Shown: positions 51,525 through 59,899 of the stretch, one piece after another | Position numbering within the stretch: the stretch's first letter is position 1 | Layout of the letters: each line of letters begins with the position of its first letter | Source of the DNA: Streptomyces xantholiticus | GTDB lineage: Bacteria; Actinomycetota; Actinomycetes; Streptomycetales; Streptomycetaceae | Length of the DNA stretch: 64,000 nucleotides | Direction of reading: 5' to 3' | NCBI RefSeq assembly: GCF_014651015.1 | Contig: NZ_BMWB01000002.1 | Coordinates: forward strand, 248,001-312,000 | Notes under the pieces: generated by a model | The model's database searches: none | What the model saw: only the letters and a program-made list of their open reading frames with translations | What the model was told of the DNA's origin: nothing | Position numbers and translations under genes: made by a program

Positions 51525-52604
51525 GTGACCGCCTTCTGGTCGTCCTGGTCGTCCGCCGTGCTGGAAACCGACCCCTCGCCGGCCCCCGTCACGCTCGACG
51601 AGGCCGCGCAGCGCGCGGAAAGCGCCGCCGGATGGGTGGAGGAGAACTGGTCCACCTGGCTGAACACCGGGCTTCGTATCGCGCTCATCCTCGTCGTGGC
51701 CCTGGTGATGCGGATGCTTGTGCGCCGGGCGCTGACCAAGCTGATCTCGCGGATGAACCGCTCCGCACAGGCCGTCGAGGGCACGGCGCTGGGCGGCCTG
51801 CTGGTCAACGCCGAGCGGCGCCGTCAGCGGTCGGAGGCCATAGGGTCCGTGCTGCGGTCGATCGCGTCGTTCCTGATCCTCGGCACCGCCGGCCTCATGA
51901 TCCTCGGCGCTTTCAAGATCGACCTGGCGCCGCTGCTGGCCTCCGCGGGTGTGGCGGGCGTCGCGATCGGTTTCGGCGCGCGCAATCTCGTCACCGACTT
52001 CCTCTCAGGCGTCTTCATGATCATGGAGGACCAGTACGGGGTCGGGGACGCGGTGGACGCGGGTGTCGCCTCGGGCGAGGTGATCGAGGTGGGTCTGCGA
52101 GTCACCAAGTTGCGGGGCGACAACGGCGAGATCTGGTACGTGCGCAACGGCGAGATCAAGCGGATCGGCAACCTCAGCCAGGGCTGGGCGACCGCTGCCG
52201 TCGACGTCACGGTCCGCTCCTCGGAGGACCTGGACCACGTCAAGTCCGTCATCGGCGGGGTCGCGGACGATCTGGCGAAGGCCGAGCCGTGGAACGAGCA
52301 GCTGTGGGGCCCGGTCGAGACGCTGGGCCTGACCGAGGTGCTGCTGGACTCGATGACGTTCCGGGTGTCCGCGAAGACGATGCCGGGCAAGGCGCTCGGC
52401 GTGGAGCGGGAGGTGCGCTGGCGGATCAAGCGCGCATTCGACGCGGCGGGCATCCGCATCGTCGGCGGGCTGCCGCAGCAGGCCGAGGAGTCCCCGGCCG
52501 ATCCGACCGCCGGCATGTCGGCCCCGTCCGTCTTCGCGTCGGACCGGTCCCCGCAGTCGATGGCGGCCTCGCCGCTGGCACCGTCCGCCAACCTCTCGAA
52601 GTGA
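51525..52604 (+). CDS. MscS-family mechanosensitive channel
   Basis: Small-conductance mechanosensitive channel protein of 359 residues. Transmembrane helices lie at about 45-63, 105-125 and the pore helix around 130-155, with the glycine/alanine-rich GVAGVAIGFGARNLVTDFLSG of MscS. A beta domain follows. The last 50 residues are low complexity. GTG 51525 has GGAGG eight bases before. Two hairpins follow. It likely releases solutes during hypo-osmotic shock. Confidence 0.92.
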   Translation: MTAFWSSWSSAVLETDPSPAPVTLDEAAQRAESAAGWVEENWSTWLNTGLRIALILVVALVMRMLVRRALTKLISRMNRSAQAVEGTALGGLLVNAERRRQRSEAIGSVLRSIASFLILGTAGLMILGAFKIDLAPLLASAGVAGVAIGFGARNLVTDFLSGVFMIMEDQYGVGDAVDAGVASGEVIEVGLRVTKLRGDNGEIWYVRNGEIKRIGNLSQGWATAAVDVTVRSSEDLDHVKSVIGGVADDLAKAEPWNEQLWGPVETLGLTEVLLDSMTFRVSAKTMPGKALGVEREVRWRIKRAFDAAGIRIVGGLPQQAEESPADPTAGMSAPSVFASDRSPQSMAASPLAPSANLSK

Positions 52605-52612
52605 GGACGGGC

Positions 52613-52646
52613 CGTCCCGGTCCGGGCTGATTGCCGGACCGGGACG
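52613..52646 (+). terminator. Terminator of the MscS gene
   Basis: Perfect 13-bp stem (52613-52625 with 52634-52646) with an 8-nt loop, 9 bp past the MscS stop. Confidence 0.7.
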
Positions 52647-52656
52647 CCGACACACG

Positions 52657-52693
52657 ACGCCCCCGGGTAACGCTTTGGTCGCCCAGGGGGCGT
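52657..52693 (+). terminator. Second hairpin before the csn operon
   Basis: ACGCCCCC (52657-52664) pairs with GGGGGCGT (52686-52693), extended by GGG/CCC with one bulged A. It may reinforce the first terminator ahead of the csnR promoter. Confidence 0.45.
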
Positions 52694-52741
52694 TCGCCAT
52701 TGACGGGGCCCGGCGCGCGGCCTACTTTCGAATCCACAGAA

Positions 52742-52756
52742 TAGGAAACCTTCCTA
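52742..52756 (+). promoter_or_regulatory. CsnR-type operator
   Basis: TAGGAA-ACC-TTCCTA is an inverted repeat very close to the AGGAAA-C-TTTCCT palindrome I recall for CsnR boxes. It lies between the MscS terminators and csnR, so csnR and the transport operon are probably autorepressed and released by chitosan oligomers. Confidence 0.7.
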
Positions 52757-52801
52757 ACAGTGAGAGCCGAGAGGCCGATCCGAGAGGCAGGTGCGACCGT
52801 T

Positions 52802-54010
52802 GTGGCCGGAACCACGCCCGGTACCCCGCGCGTACTGCGCGCCATGAACGACCGTGCCGCGCTCGATCTCCTGCTGGAGCACGGCCCTCTCTCCCGGACC
52901 AGGATCGGCAAGCTGACCGGCCTGTCCAAGCCCACCGCCTCACAGCTGCTGGCCAGGCTGGAGGCGGCGGGGCTCGTCGTCGTCACGGGCACCACGGAGG
53001 GGCGGCCCGGGCCCAGCGCCCAGCTGTACGCGATCAACGGGAGCGTCGCTCACGCCGCGGGCCTGGACGTCACCCCCGAGCGCATCCGCGCGGCCGTCGC
53101 CGACATAGCCGGCGCGACCGTCGGCGAGTTCGAACTGCCCACCCCTGGTCGGCGCGCCGACAGCGTCGTACGGCAGGTGACCGACGCGCTCGACGGGGCC
53201 GTCAAGGCCGCCGGCCTGACCCGCGGCGACGTCCACCGCCTCGTCATCGGCACGCCCGGCGCCTTCGACCCGTCCACCGGGTGCCTGCGCTACGCGTCGC
53301 ACCTGCCCGGCTGGCACTCCCGCACACTGCTCGACGAGCTGGCGGCCGCGCTGCCGATGCCCGTCGAGTACGAGAACGACGTCAATCTCGCCGCCGTCGC
53401 CGAGCAGCGCCTCGGCGCCGCCCACGGCCACGAGAACTTCGTCCTGCTGTGGAACGAGGAAGGCCTCGGCGCCGCCGTCGTCATCGGCGGCCGGCTGCAC
53501 CGCGGCTTCACCGGCGGCGCCGGCGAGGTCGGCTTCCTCCCCGTGCCGGGCACGCCGCTGGTCCGCCAGGTGACCAAGGCGAACAGCGGCGGCTTCCAGG
53601 AACTGGCCGGTGCCCAGGCACTCCCCCGGCTGGCCCGCGAACTCGGTCTCGCCCCCGAGCACATCGGCGGCGGCCCGCACGCCGAGGTCGCGAGCGCGCT
53701 GGTGGCCAGGGCCGCGGAGAGGGACTCGGGACCGTACGGACAGCTGCTCGACGCATACGCGACAGGACTCGCGACCGGTCTGGCCTCCATGGTGGCCGTG
53801 CTCGACCCGGAGCTGGTCGTGCTGTCCGGCGCGGCCATCGTCGCGGGCGGCGAGCCGCTGCGGGCGCGCGTCCAGGCGGAGCTGACCGAACTGGCCGCGT
53901 CCCGTCCGCGTCTCGTGGTCGGGTCCGTACGCCGGCATCCGGTGCTGCGCGGCGCGCTCGAGAGCGCGCTGGCCACCACCCGCGACGAGGTCTTCGACAC
54001 CTCCCGCTGA
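52802..54010 (+). CDS. csnR: CsnR-type ROK-family transcriptional repressor
   Basis: Repressor of chitosan-oligosaccharide metabolism in its characterised relatives. The 402-residue protein has a winged helix-turn-helix (RTRIGKLTGLSKPTASQLLARL, about 28-50) and a ROK kinase-like domain ending EVFDTSR. The ROK zinc signature CxCGxxGC is not present; the corresponding stretch is PGTPLVRQVTKANSGG. GTG 52802 is preferred because 52760 would start inside the operator region; either keeps the same frame. It is the first gene of the csnREFGHK operon. Confidence 0.88.
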   Translation: MAGTTPGTPRVLRAMNDRAALDLLLEHGPLSRTRIGKLTGLSKPTASQLLARLEAAGLVVVTGTTEGRPGPSAQLYAINGSVAHAAGLDVTPERIRAAVADIAGATVGEFELPTPGRRADSVVRQVTDALDGAVKAAGLTRGDVHRLVIGTPGAFDPSTGCLRYASHLPGWHSRTLLDELAAALPMPVEYENDVNLAAVAEQRLGAAHGHENFVLLWNEEGLGAAVVIGGRLHRGFTGGAGEVGFLPVPGTPLVRQVTKANSGGFQELAGAQALPRLARELGLAPEHIGGGPHAEVASALVARAAERDSGPYGQLLDAYATGLATGLASMVAVLDPELVVLSGAAIVAGGEPLRARVQAELTELAASRPRLVVGSVRRHPVLRGALESALATTRDEVFDTSR

Positions 54011-54077
54011 CCGAACGACCCCTTCACCCCGCTTCTCCCCTTCCCCCGACCCGTCCTTGTCACAGGGAGACTTCGTC

Positions 54078-55415
54078 ATGCCCAAGAACAACCGGACCCC
54101 GGGCATCGCGCTCGCCGCGGCCGCCGCGACCTCGCTTCTCGCAACGGCCTGTACGGGCTCCGCCGACAGCGGCGCCACGGACGATCCGAACGCGAGGACG
54201 ACGCTCACCTTCTGGCACGGCTGGTCCGCACCCGGCGAGGTCGCCGCGATCGAGGCGAACATCAGGTCGTTCGAGAAGAAGCATCCGAACATCACGGTCG
54301 AAATCGTCAAGGGCATCACGGACGACAAGCTCAACCAGGCGCTGCGGGCGGGCGGTTCGAACGCCCCGGACGTCGTCTCCTCCTTCACCACCGACAACGT
54401 GGGCCGGTTCTGCACCACCGGGGCGCTCGCCGACCTGAAGCCGTACCTGGAGAAGTCGGGGATCGACCCGTCGAAGACCTTCCTGCCGCAGATGGCCAAG
54501 TACACAGAGCACGAGGGCGAGCGGTGCGCGGTGCCGCTGCTGGGCGACGCGTACGGCCTCTACTACAACAAGAAGGCGTTCGAGGAGGCCGGGATCGCCG
54601 CGCCGCCGAAGACCCTCTCGGAGTTCGACGAGGTCGCGAAGAAGCTCACCAAGGCCAAGGGCGACAGCTACGAACAGCTCGGGTTCATGCCCAACTTCCA
54701 GGGCTACGAGACGACCTTCGAGCACTACGCCTCACAGTTCGGCGTCGAGTACTTCGACGAGGAGGGCAGGTCCAACCTCGCCGGGGACCCCGCGGCCAAA
54801 GCCCTGCTCACCTGGCAGAAGAACCTGGCCGACAAGCTCGGCGGCCACAAGAAGCTGGAGAAGTTCCGCACGGGCCTCGGCGACGAATGGGGTCCCAAGC
54901 ACCCCTTCCACACCGGTCAGGTCGCCATGCAGCTCGACGGCGAATGGCGCGGCAGGATGGCCATGGACGCCGGCCTGGACTTCGAGATCGGCGCGGCGCC
55001 CTTCCCGGTCCCGGACGACCAGGTGGCCGACTACGGCAAGGGCTATCTGTCCGGCACCGTCCTCGGCATCGCGAAGGTGAGCAAGAAGCAGAACGCGGCA
55101 TGGGAGCTGGTGAAGTACCTCTCCACCGACACCGACGCGGTCGTCTCGTTCGCCAACGCCATCCACAACGTGCCCTCCACGGTGGCGGCGCTGAAGTCTC
55201 CGAGGCTGATCGACGACCCGCTGTACCGCACGTTCGTGGACATCGCGCAGCACCCGAAGAGCGCCCACGCCCCGTCCTCCGTGAACGGCGGCGCGTTCCT
55301 GCTGACCGCGCAGAACCTGGGTGTGCGCCACGAGGCCGGCCGTGAGAAGGACCTCGACGCGGCCCTGAAGAAGACCGACGCCCAGGTCGACAAGGACAAC
55401 GAGCAGGCACGCTGA
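54078..55415 (+). CDS. csnE: CsnE: sugar-binding lipoprotein of an ABC importer
   Basis: Extracellular substrate-binding protein (family 1) of 445 residues. The lipobox LLATAC with lipid-anchor Cys25 ends the signal sequence. Typical features include HGWSAPGEV and PNITVEIVKG at the start and YGLYYNKKAFEEAG in the middle. By its operon it should bind glucosamine or chitosan oligomers. ATG 54078 has AGGGAGA nine bases upstream. Its TGA overlaps the csnF ATG (TGATG). Confidence 0.9.
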   Translation: MPKNNRTPGIALAAAAATSLLATACTGSADSGATDDPNARTTLTFWHGWSAPGEVAAIEANIRSFEKKHPNITVEIVKGITDDKLNQALRAGGSNAPDVVSSFTTDNVGRFCTTGALADLKPYLEKSGIDPSKTFLPQMAKYTEHEGERCAVPLLGDAYGLYYNKKAFEEAGIAAPPKTLSEFDEVAKKLTKAKGDSYEQLGFMPNFQGYETTFEHYASQFGVEYFDEEGRSNLAGDPAAKALLTWQKNLADKLGGHKKLEKFRTGLGDEWGPKHPFHTGQVAMQLDGEWRGRMAMDAGLDFEIGAAPFPVPDDQVADYGKGYLSGTVLGIAKVSKKQNAAWELVKYLSTDTDAVVSFANAIHNVPSTVAALKSPRLIDDPLYRTFVDIAQHPKSAHAPSSVNGGAFLLTAQNLGVRHEAGREKDLDAALKKTDAQVDKDNEQAR

Positions 55416-56377
55416 TGCCGGCCACAGCCCTCCACCCGGCGGGCCGCGCACTGCGCTCCAGGCGCCGCAGGTCGACGCTGCGCACGCTCGGCTTCCTGTC
55501 CCCGTGGCTGATCGGCTTCGCGGTCTTCTTCGTCTACCCGCTGGTCTCGACGGTCTACTTCTCGTTCATGAAGTACGACGGGTTCGCCCCGCCGACGTGG
55601 GTGGGGCTGAAGAACTGGTCGTACGTGTTCAACGACTACCCGTTCTTCTGGCCTGCGCTGCGCAACACCCTGTGGCTGGTCGCCGTCATGGTGTCGCTGC
55701 GGGTCCTGTTCGGTATCGGCATCGGACTGCTGATCACGAAGATCAAGACGGGGGCCGGGGTCTTCCGGACGTTGTTCTACCTGCCGTATCTGGCCCCGCC
55801 GGTCGCCGCCACCATGTCGTTCGTCTTCCTGCTCAACCCCGGCACGGGCCCGGCGAACACGATCCTCGGGGGAATCGGGCTGCCGGCCCCCGGCTGGTTC
55901 ACCGACCCCGCCTGGTCCAAGCCGTCCTTGACGATCCTGGCCCTGTGGGGCATCGGCGACCTGATGGTGATCTTCATGGCGGCGCTGCTGGACGTGCCGA
56001 AGGAGCAGTACGAGGCGGCGGAGCTGGACGGTGCCCGCCCCTGGCAGCGCTTCCGTTACGTCACGCTGCCGAGCATCTCGCCGATCGTGCTCTTCGCCGT
56101 GGTCACCGGGGTGATCGCGACGATGCAGTACTACACGGAGCCGCTGGTGGCGGCGAAGGTGGCGAGCGGGGTGATCGGCGGCTCCGGGCAGCAGTTCGAG
56201 CCCGGCTACCCGGACAGGACAACGCTCACCCTCCCGCAGACGGTCCACAACCTCGGCTTCCAGCGCTTCGACACGGGTGCGGCCTGTGTGGTCGCCCTGG
56301 TGCTGTTCGCCCTGGCCATGGCGTTCACGGCGTTGCTGATGCGGCGGCGCTCCGGCTTCTTGTCGGCGGAGGACTGA
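55415..56377 (+). CDS. csnF: CsnF: ABC importer permease
   Basis: Permease of the MalF type, 320 residues with six transmembrane helices after a basic N-terminus (RSRRRRSTLRTL). The EAA loop EAAELDGARPWQRFRYVTLP, which contacts the ATPase, is intact. Pairs with csnG. The operon encodes no ATPase, so the shared MsiK-type ATPase is expected to power it (family knowledge). Start overlaps csnE by one base; csnG follows 3 bp later. Confidence 0.92.
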   Translation: MPATALHPAGRALRSRRRRSTLRTLGFLSPWLIGFAVFFVYPLVSTVYFSFMKYDGFAPPTWVGLKNWSYVFNDYPFFWPALRNTLWLVAVMVSLRVLFGIGIGLLITKIKTGAGVFRTLFYLPYLAPPVAATMSFVFLLNPGTGPANTILGGIGLPAPGWFTDPAWSKPSLTILALWGIGDLMVIFMAALLDVPKEQYEAAELDGARPWQRFRYVTLPSISPIVLFAVVTGVIATMQYYTEPLVAAKVASGVIGGSGQQFEPGYPDRTTLTLPQTVHNLGFQRFDTGAACVVALVLFALAMAFTALLMRRRSGFLSAED

Positions 56378-56380
56378 ACG

Positions 56381-57295
56381 ATGACCACCATCACCCGGAG
56401 CCCTGTCCGGGCCACCCGCAAGTCGGCCTCCCCCGGCCGCCGGGGCGCCTGCGCCCGGCACACGGCACGGCGGCGCGCCGCGCTGGAGTGGATCGCGATC
56501 CACTCGCTGGCGATCGCCGCCGCGCTGTTCTTCCTGCTGCCGTTCGTCTTCGTGTTCCTGACCGCCGTGATGAGCGACGACCAGGCGCTCACCCGGGATC
56601 TGTGGCCGCACACCTGGGAGTGGGGCAACTTCGCCACCGTCTGGAACACGCCCGGCTTCCTGACCTGGTGGCGCAACACCCTGCTCTACGCGGGACTCGG
56701 CACCGTCCTCGCCGTGGGCTCCAGCATCCCGGTGGCGTACGCGCTTGCCAAGTTCCGCTTCCGCGGCAGGAATCTGGCGATGATGCTCGTCATCGCGACA
56801 ATGATGCTGCCGCCGCAGGTCGTCGTCGTTCCGATGTACCTCTTCTGGGCGAAGCAGCTGGATCTGGCGGGCACGCTGTGGCCGCTGATCATCCCGTTCG
56901 CCTTCGGCAACGCGTTCACCGTCTTCCTGCTGCGGCAGTTCCTGCTGACCATCCCCAGGGACTACACGGAGGCGGCCAGGATCGACGGCTGCGGCGAGTT
57001 GCGCACGATGGTGCGGATCGTGCTGCCGATGGCCAGGCCGGCCATCGCGGCAGTGGCTCTCTTCCACTTCTTCTACTGCTGGAACGACTACTTCGGCCCG
57101 CAGATCTACGCCTCGGAGAACCCTGCCGCCTGGACCCTGAGCTACGGCCTGGAGTCCTTCAAGGGCGCCCATCGGACCGACTGGAACCTGACCATGGCCG
57201 CCACGGTGGTGATCATGGCGCCGGTGATCGTGGTCTTCTTCTTCGCGCAAAAGGCCTTCATCGAAGGCATCACACTGACCGGAGTGAAGGGCTAG
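56381..57295 (+). CDS. csnG: CsnG: ABC importer permease
   Basis: MalG-type permease of 304 residues with six transmembrane helices. The EAA loop is EAARIDGCGELRTMVRIVLP. The first 35 residues are basic. It ends 12 bp before csnH. It completes the CsnEFG importer together with an ATPase encoded elsewhere. Confidence 0.92.
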   Translation: MTTITRSPVRATRKSASPGRRGACARHTARRRAALEWIAIHSLAIAAALFFLLPFVFVFLTAVMSDDQALTRDLWPHTWEWGNFATVWNTPGFLTWWRNTLLYAGLGTVLAVGSSIPVAYALAKFRFRGRNLAMMLVIATMMLPPQVVVVPMYLFWAKQLDLAGTLWPLIIPFAFGNAFTVFLLRQFLLTIPRDYTEAARIDGCGELRTMVRIVLPMARPAIAAVALFHFFYCWNDYFGPQIYASENPAAWTLSYGLESFKGAHRTDWNLTMAATVVIMAPVIVVFFFAQKAFIEGITLTGVKG

Positions 57296-57307
57296 AAAGG
57301 CCAGTTC

Positions 57308-58573
57308 ATGAAGCTCGCTGTCGTGGGGGGCGGTTCCACGTACACCCCCGAACTCGTCGACGGTTTCGCGCGGATGCGCGACACCCTTCCGATCGAGGAA
57401 CTCGCACTGGTCGACCCCTCGGCCGACCGGCTCGAACTCGTCGGCGGCCTCGCCCGGCGGATCTTCGCCAAGCAGGGCCATCCGGGAAAGATCGTCACCA
57501 CTGCGGACGTCGACGCGGGCGTCGCGGGCGCCGACGCCGTACTTCTGCAGCTGCGCGTGGGTGGGCAGGCCGCGCGCGAACAGGACGAGACCTGGCCGCT
57601 GGAGTGCGGCTGCATCGGCCAGGAGACCACCGGCGCGGGCGGTCTCGCCAAGGCGCTGCGGACCGTGCCGGTCGTCCTCGACATCGCTGAGCGGGTGCGC
57701 CGCACAAACCCGGACGCCTGGATCATCGACTTCACCAACCCGGTGGGCATCGTCACCCGCGCGCTGCTGAAGGCCGGGCACAAGGCCGTCGGGCTGTGCA
57801 ACGTGGCCATCGGCTTCCAGCGGAAGTTCGCCGGGCTGCTGGACGTGGTGCCGTCCGAGATCCATCTGGACCATGTGGGGCTCAACCACCTCACCTGGGA
57901 GACCGCCGTCCGGCTCGGCGGTCCCGAGGGCGAGGACGTGCTGCCGCGGCTGCTGGCGGAGCACGGTGACGCCGTCGCCGGCGATCTGCGCATGCCGCGG
58001 GAGCTGATCGACCGCCTCGGCGTCGTGCCCTCGTACTACCTGCGCTACTACTACGGTCACGACGAGGCCGTACGGGAAATGCGGACCAAGCCCTCCCGGG
58101 CCGTGGAGGTCGCGGAGATGGAGAAGCGGCTGCTGGAGATGTACGGCGACCCGCAGCTCGACGAGAAGCCGGAGCTGCTCGCCAAGCGGGGCGGCGCGTT
58201 CTACTCGGAGGCGGCCGTGGACCTCGCCGCCTCACTGCTGAGCGGCGCGGGCTCCCCGTACCAGGTGGTGAACACGTACAACAACGGCACGCTTCCCTTC
58301 CTGCCGGACGACGCCGTCATCGAGGTGCAGGCCGCGGTGGACACCAACGGGGCGACTCCGCTGGCGGTCGGACAACTCGACCCGCTGTACACCGGGCTGA
58401 CCGCGAACGTGACGGCCTACGAGGACCTGGCGCTGGAGGCCGCGCTGCGGGGCGGACGCGAGCGGGTCTTCAAGGCGCTGCTGTCACACCCGCTGGTCGG
58501 GCAGTACGAGTACGCCGACAGGCTCACCGGCCGGCTGATCGCGCACAACCGGGAGCACCTCGCGTGGGCGTGA
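57308..58573 (+). CDS. csnH: CsnH: GH4 family NAD-dependent glycosidase
   Basis: GH4 (6-phospho-glycosidase-type) enzyme of 421 residues, acting on internalised oligosaccharide by an NAD- and metal-dependent oxidation-elimination route. The NAD loop is KLAVVGGGSTYTPELVDG; the metal-binding Cys is in LCNVAIG and the His in HVGLNHLTW; YYLRYYYG follows. All are intact. In this operon it probably cleaves chito-oligomers, phosphorylated or not. The end overlaps the csnK start. Confidence 0.9.
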   Translation: MKLAVVGGGSTYTPELVDGFARMRDTLPIEELALVDPSADRLELVGGLARRIFAKQGHPGKIVTTADVDAGVAGADAVLLQLRVGGQAAREQDETWPLECGCIGQETTGAGGLAKALRTVPVVLDIAERVRRTNPDAWIIDFTNPVGIVTRALLKAGHKAVGLCNVAIGFQRKFAGLLDVVPSEIHLDHVGLNHLTWETAVRLGGPEGEDVLPRLLAEHGDAVAGDLRMPRELIDRLGVVPSYYLRYYYGHDEAVREMRTKPSRAVEVAEMEKRLLEMYGDPQLDEKPELLAKRGGAFYSEAAVDLAASLLSGAGSPYQVVNTYNNGTLPFLPDDAVIEVQAAVDTNGATPLAVGQLDPLYTGLTANVTAYEDLALEAALRGGRERVFKALLSHPLVGQYEYADRLTGRLIAHNREHLAWA

Positions 58574-59568
58574 CCGGTCCTTCCGGGGGGAAACCGGCAA
58601 GAACCCCCCGGGTCGTCCTCGCCATCGACGCGGGGAACAGCAAGACCGACGTGGCGTTCGTCGGCGCCGACGGCTGGGTGCTCGCCTCGAGCAGAGGGCC
58701 GGGCTTCCAGCCGCCGAAGGTCGGTGTCACGGCGGCGATCGACACCCTTGCGGCCACGGTCGAGGACGCCAGGGCCAGGTGCGGGATCAGCGGCGCGGTC
58801 GAGCATGTCTCCGCCTGCCTCGCCAACGCCGACCTGCCCGTGGAGGAGAGGGAGTTGACCGCCGCCCTGCAGGACCGCGGCTGGGGGCGCACCACCGAGG
58901 TGCGCAACGACACCTTCGCGATCCTGCGGGCCGGGGTGGACGAACCGCGGGGCGTCGCCGTCGTCTGCGGAGCGGGCATCAACTGCGTCGGCATGCTGCC
59001 CGACGGCCGCACCGCACGCTTCCCCGCGCTCGGGAAGCTCTCCGGGGACTGGGGCGGCGGCGGGGGCCTCGCGGAAGAGGCACTGTGGCACGCGGCGCGG
59101 GCCGAGGACGGACGCGGCGAGCCGACGGCGCTGGCCGCCACGCTGCCTGCACACTTCGGCCTCGACTCGATGTACGCGCTGATCGAGGCACTGCACCTCG
59201 GCCATGTCACGGCGGCACGACGGCACGAACTGGCGCCGGTGCTCTTCGCGACGAGCGCCGCGGGTGACCCGGTGGCCCGGTCGCTGGTGCACCGGCAGGC
59301 CGCGGAGGTCGTGGCGATGGCGACCGTCGCTCTGGACCGCCTCGAACTCCTCGGCGAGGAGGTGCCGGTGCTGCTCGGCGGCAGTGTGCTGGCCGCCCGG
59401 CACCCCGAGCTGGACGGGCGCATCCGCGAACTGCTGGCGGTACGGGCGCCGAAGGCGGTCGTCGAGGTGGTGACGGCAGCGCCGGTGCTGGGGGCGGCGC
59501 TGCTGGGACTGGACCACCTCGGGGCTCCGGCTGGGGCGCGGGCGGCGCTGCGGGAGCAGTACGCGTGA
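58570..59568 (+). CDS. csnK: CsnK: BadF/BadG-type sugar kinase
   Basis: Kinase of the BadF/BadG/BcrA/BcrD ATPase family, 332 residues. The phosphate loops AIDAGNSKTDVAFVG and VAVVCGAGINCVG and the adenosine loop VLLGGSVLA are present. The known relative CsnK phosphorylates glucosamine oligomers. GTG 58570 overlaps the csnH stop in GTGA; GTG 58564 is an alternative adding two residues. It is the last gene of the operon; no clear terminator was found in the 331-bp gap (59569-59899). Confidence 0.88.
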   Translation: MTGPSGGKPARTPRVVLAIDAGNSKTDVAFVGADGWVLASSRGPGFQPPKVGVTAAIDTLAATVEDARARCGISGAVEHVSACLANADLPVEERELTAALQDRGWGRTTEVRNDTFAILRAGVDEPRGVAVVCGAGINCVGMLPDGRTARFPALGKLSGDWGGGGGLAEEALWHAARAEDGRGEPTALAATLPAHFGLDSMYALIEALHLGHVTAARRHELAPVLFATSAAGDPVARSLVHRQAAEVVAMATVALDRLELLGEEVPVLLGGSVLAARHPELDGRIRELLAVRAPKAVVEVVTAAPVLGAALLGLDHLGAPAGARAALREQYA

Positions 59569-59650
59569 GGTGGTCCGCCGGGGGACGGCGCGCCGCCGTG
59601 CCTTCCGGGGCGCAGGCGGCGCTGTGCCGTCTCCTCGTGGCTGCCCGGTC

Positions 59651-59678
59651 GTAGCCGTCGTGTCGTAGCCGTCGTGTC
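59651..59678. repeat. Tandem 14-bp repeat upstream of glnX
   Basis: GTAGCCGTCGTGTC occurs twice without a gap (59651-59664, 59665-59678). It lies in the 331-bp interval between csnK and glnX, where nothing else was recognised except the presumed glnX promoter. Confidence 0.7.
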
Positions 59679-59899
59679 GTCATTCGCGTGGTGCGAGGGA
59701 ACCGATCAAGGTCGGGAAGCGTATTCATGGTGGGGACACAGTGGGGAAGTTGCGAAGAGGGCGATGTCCGGCGTCCGCGCCGGTAGCAAGATCGAGTCAC
59801 TTGTGGTGTGAGACAGTCCCCTGCGGCCATACTTCTGGCCGGAGCAGTCCAGGACCCGCCGGGGGGCGGGCCGACGTCAGCGACCAAGGGGGAGGTCAC

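Noticed and set aside
55043..58060. A 1000-codon minus-strand open frame opposite csnE-csnH
   Set aside because: All four csn genes on the plus strand have clear motifs; the opposing frame has none.
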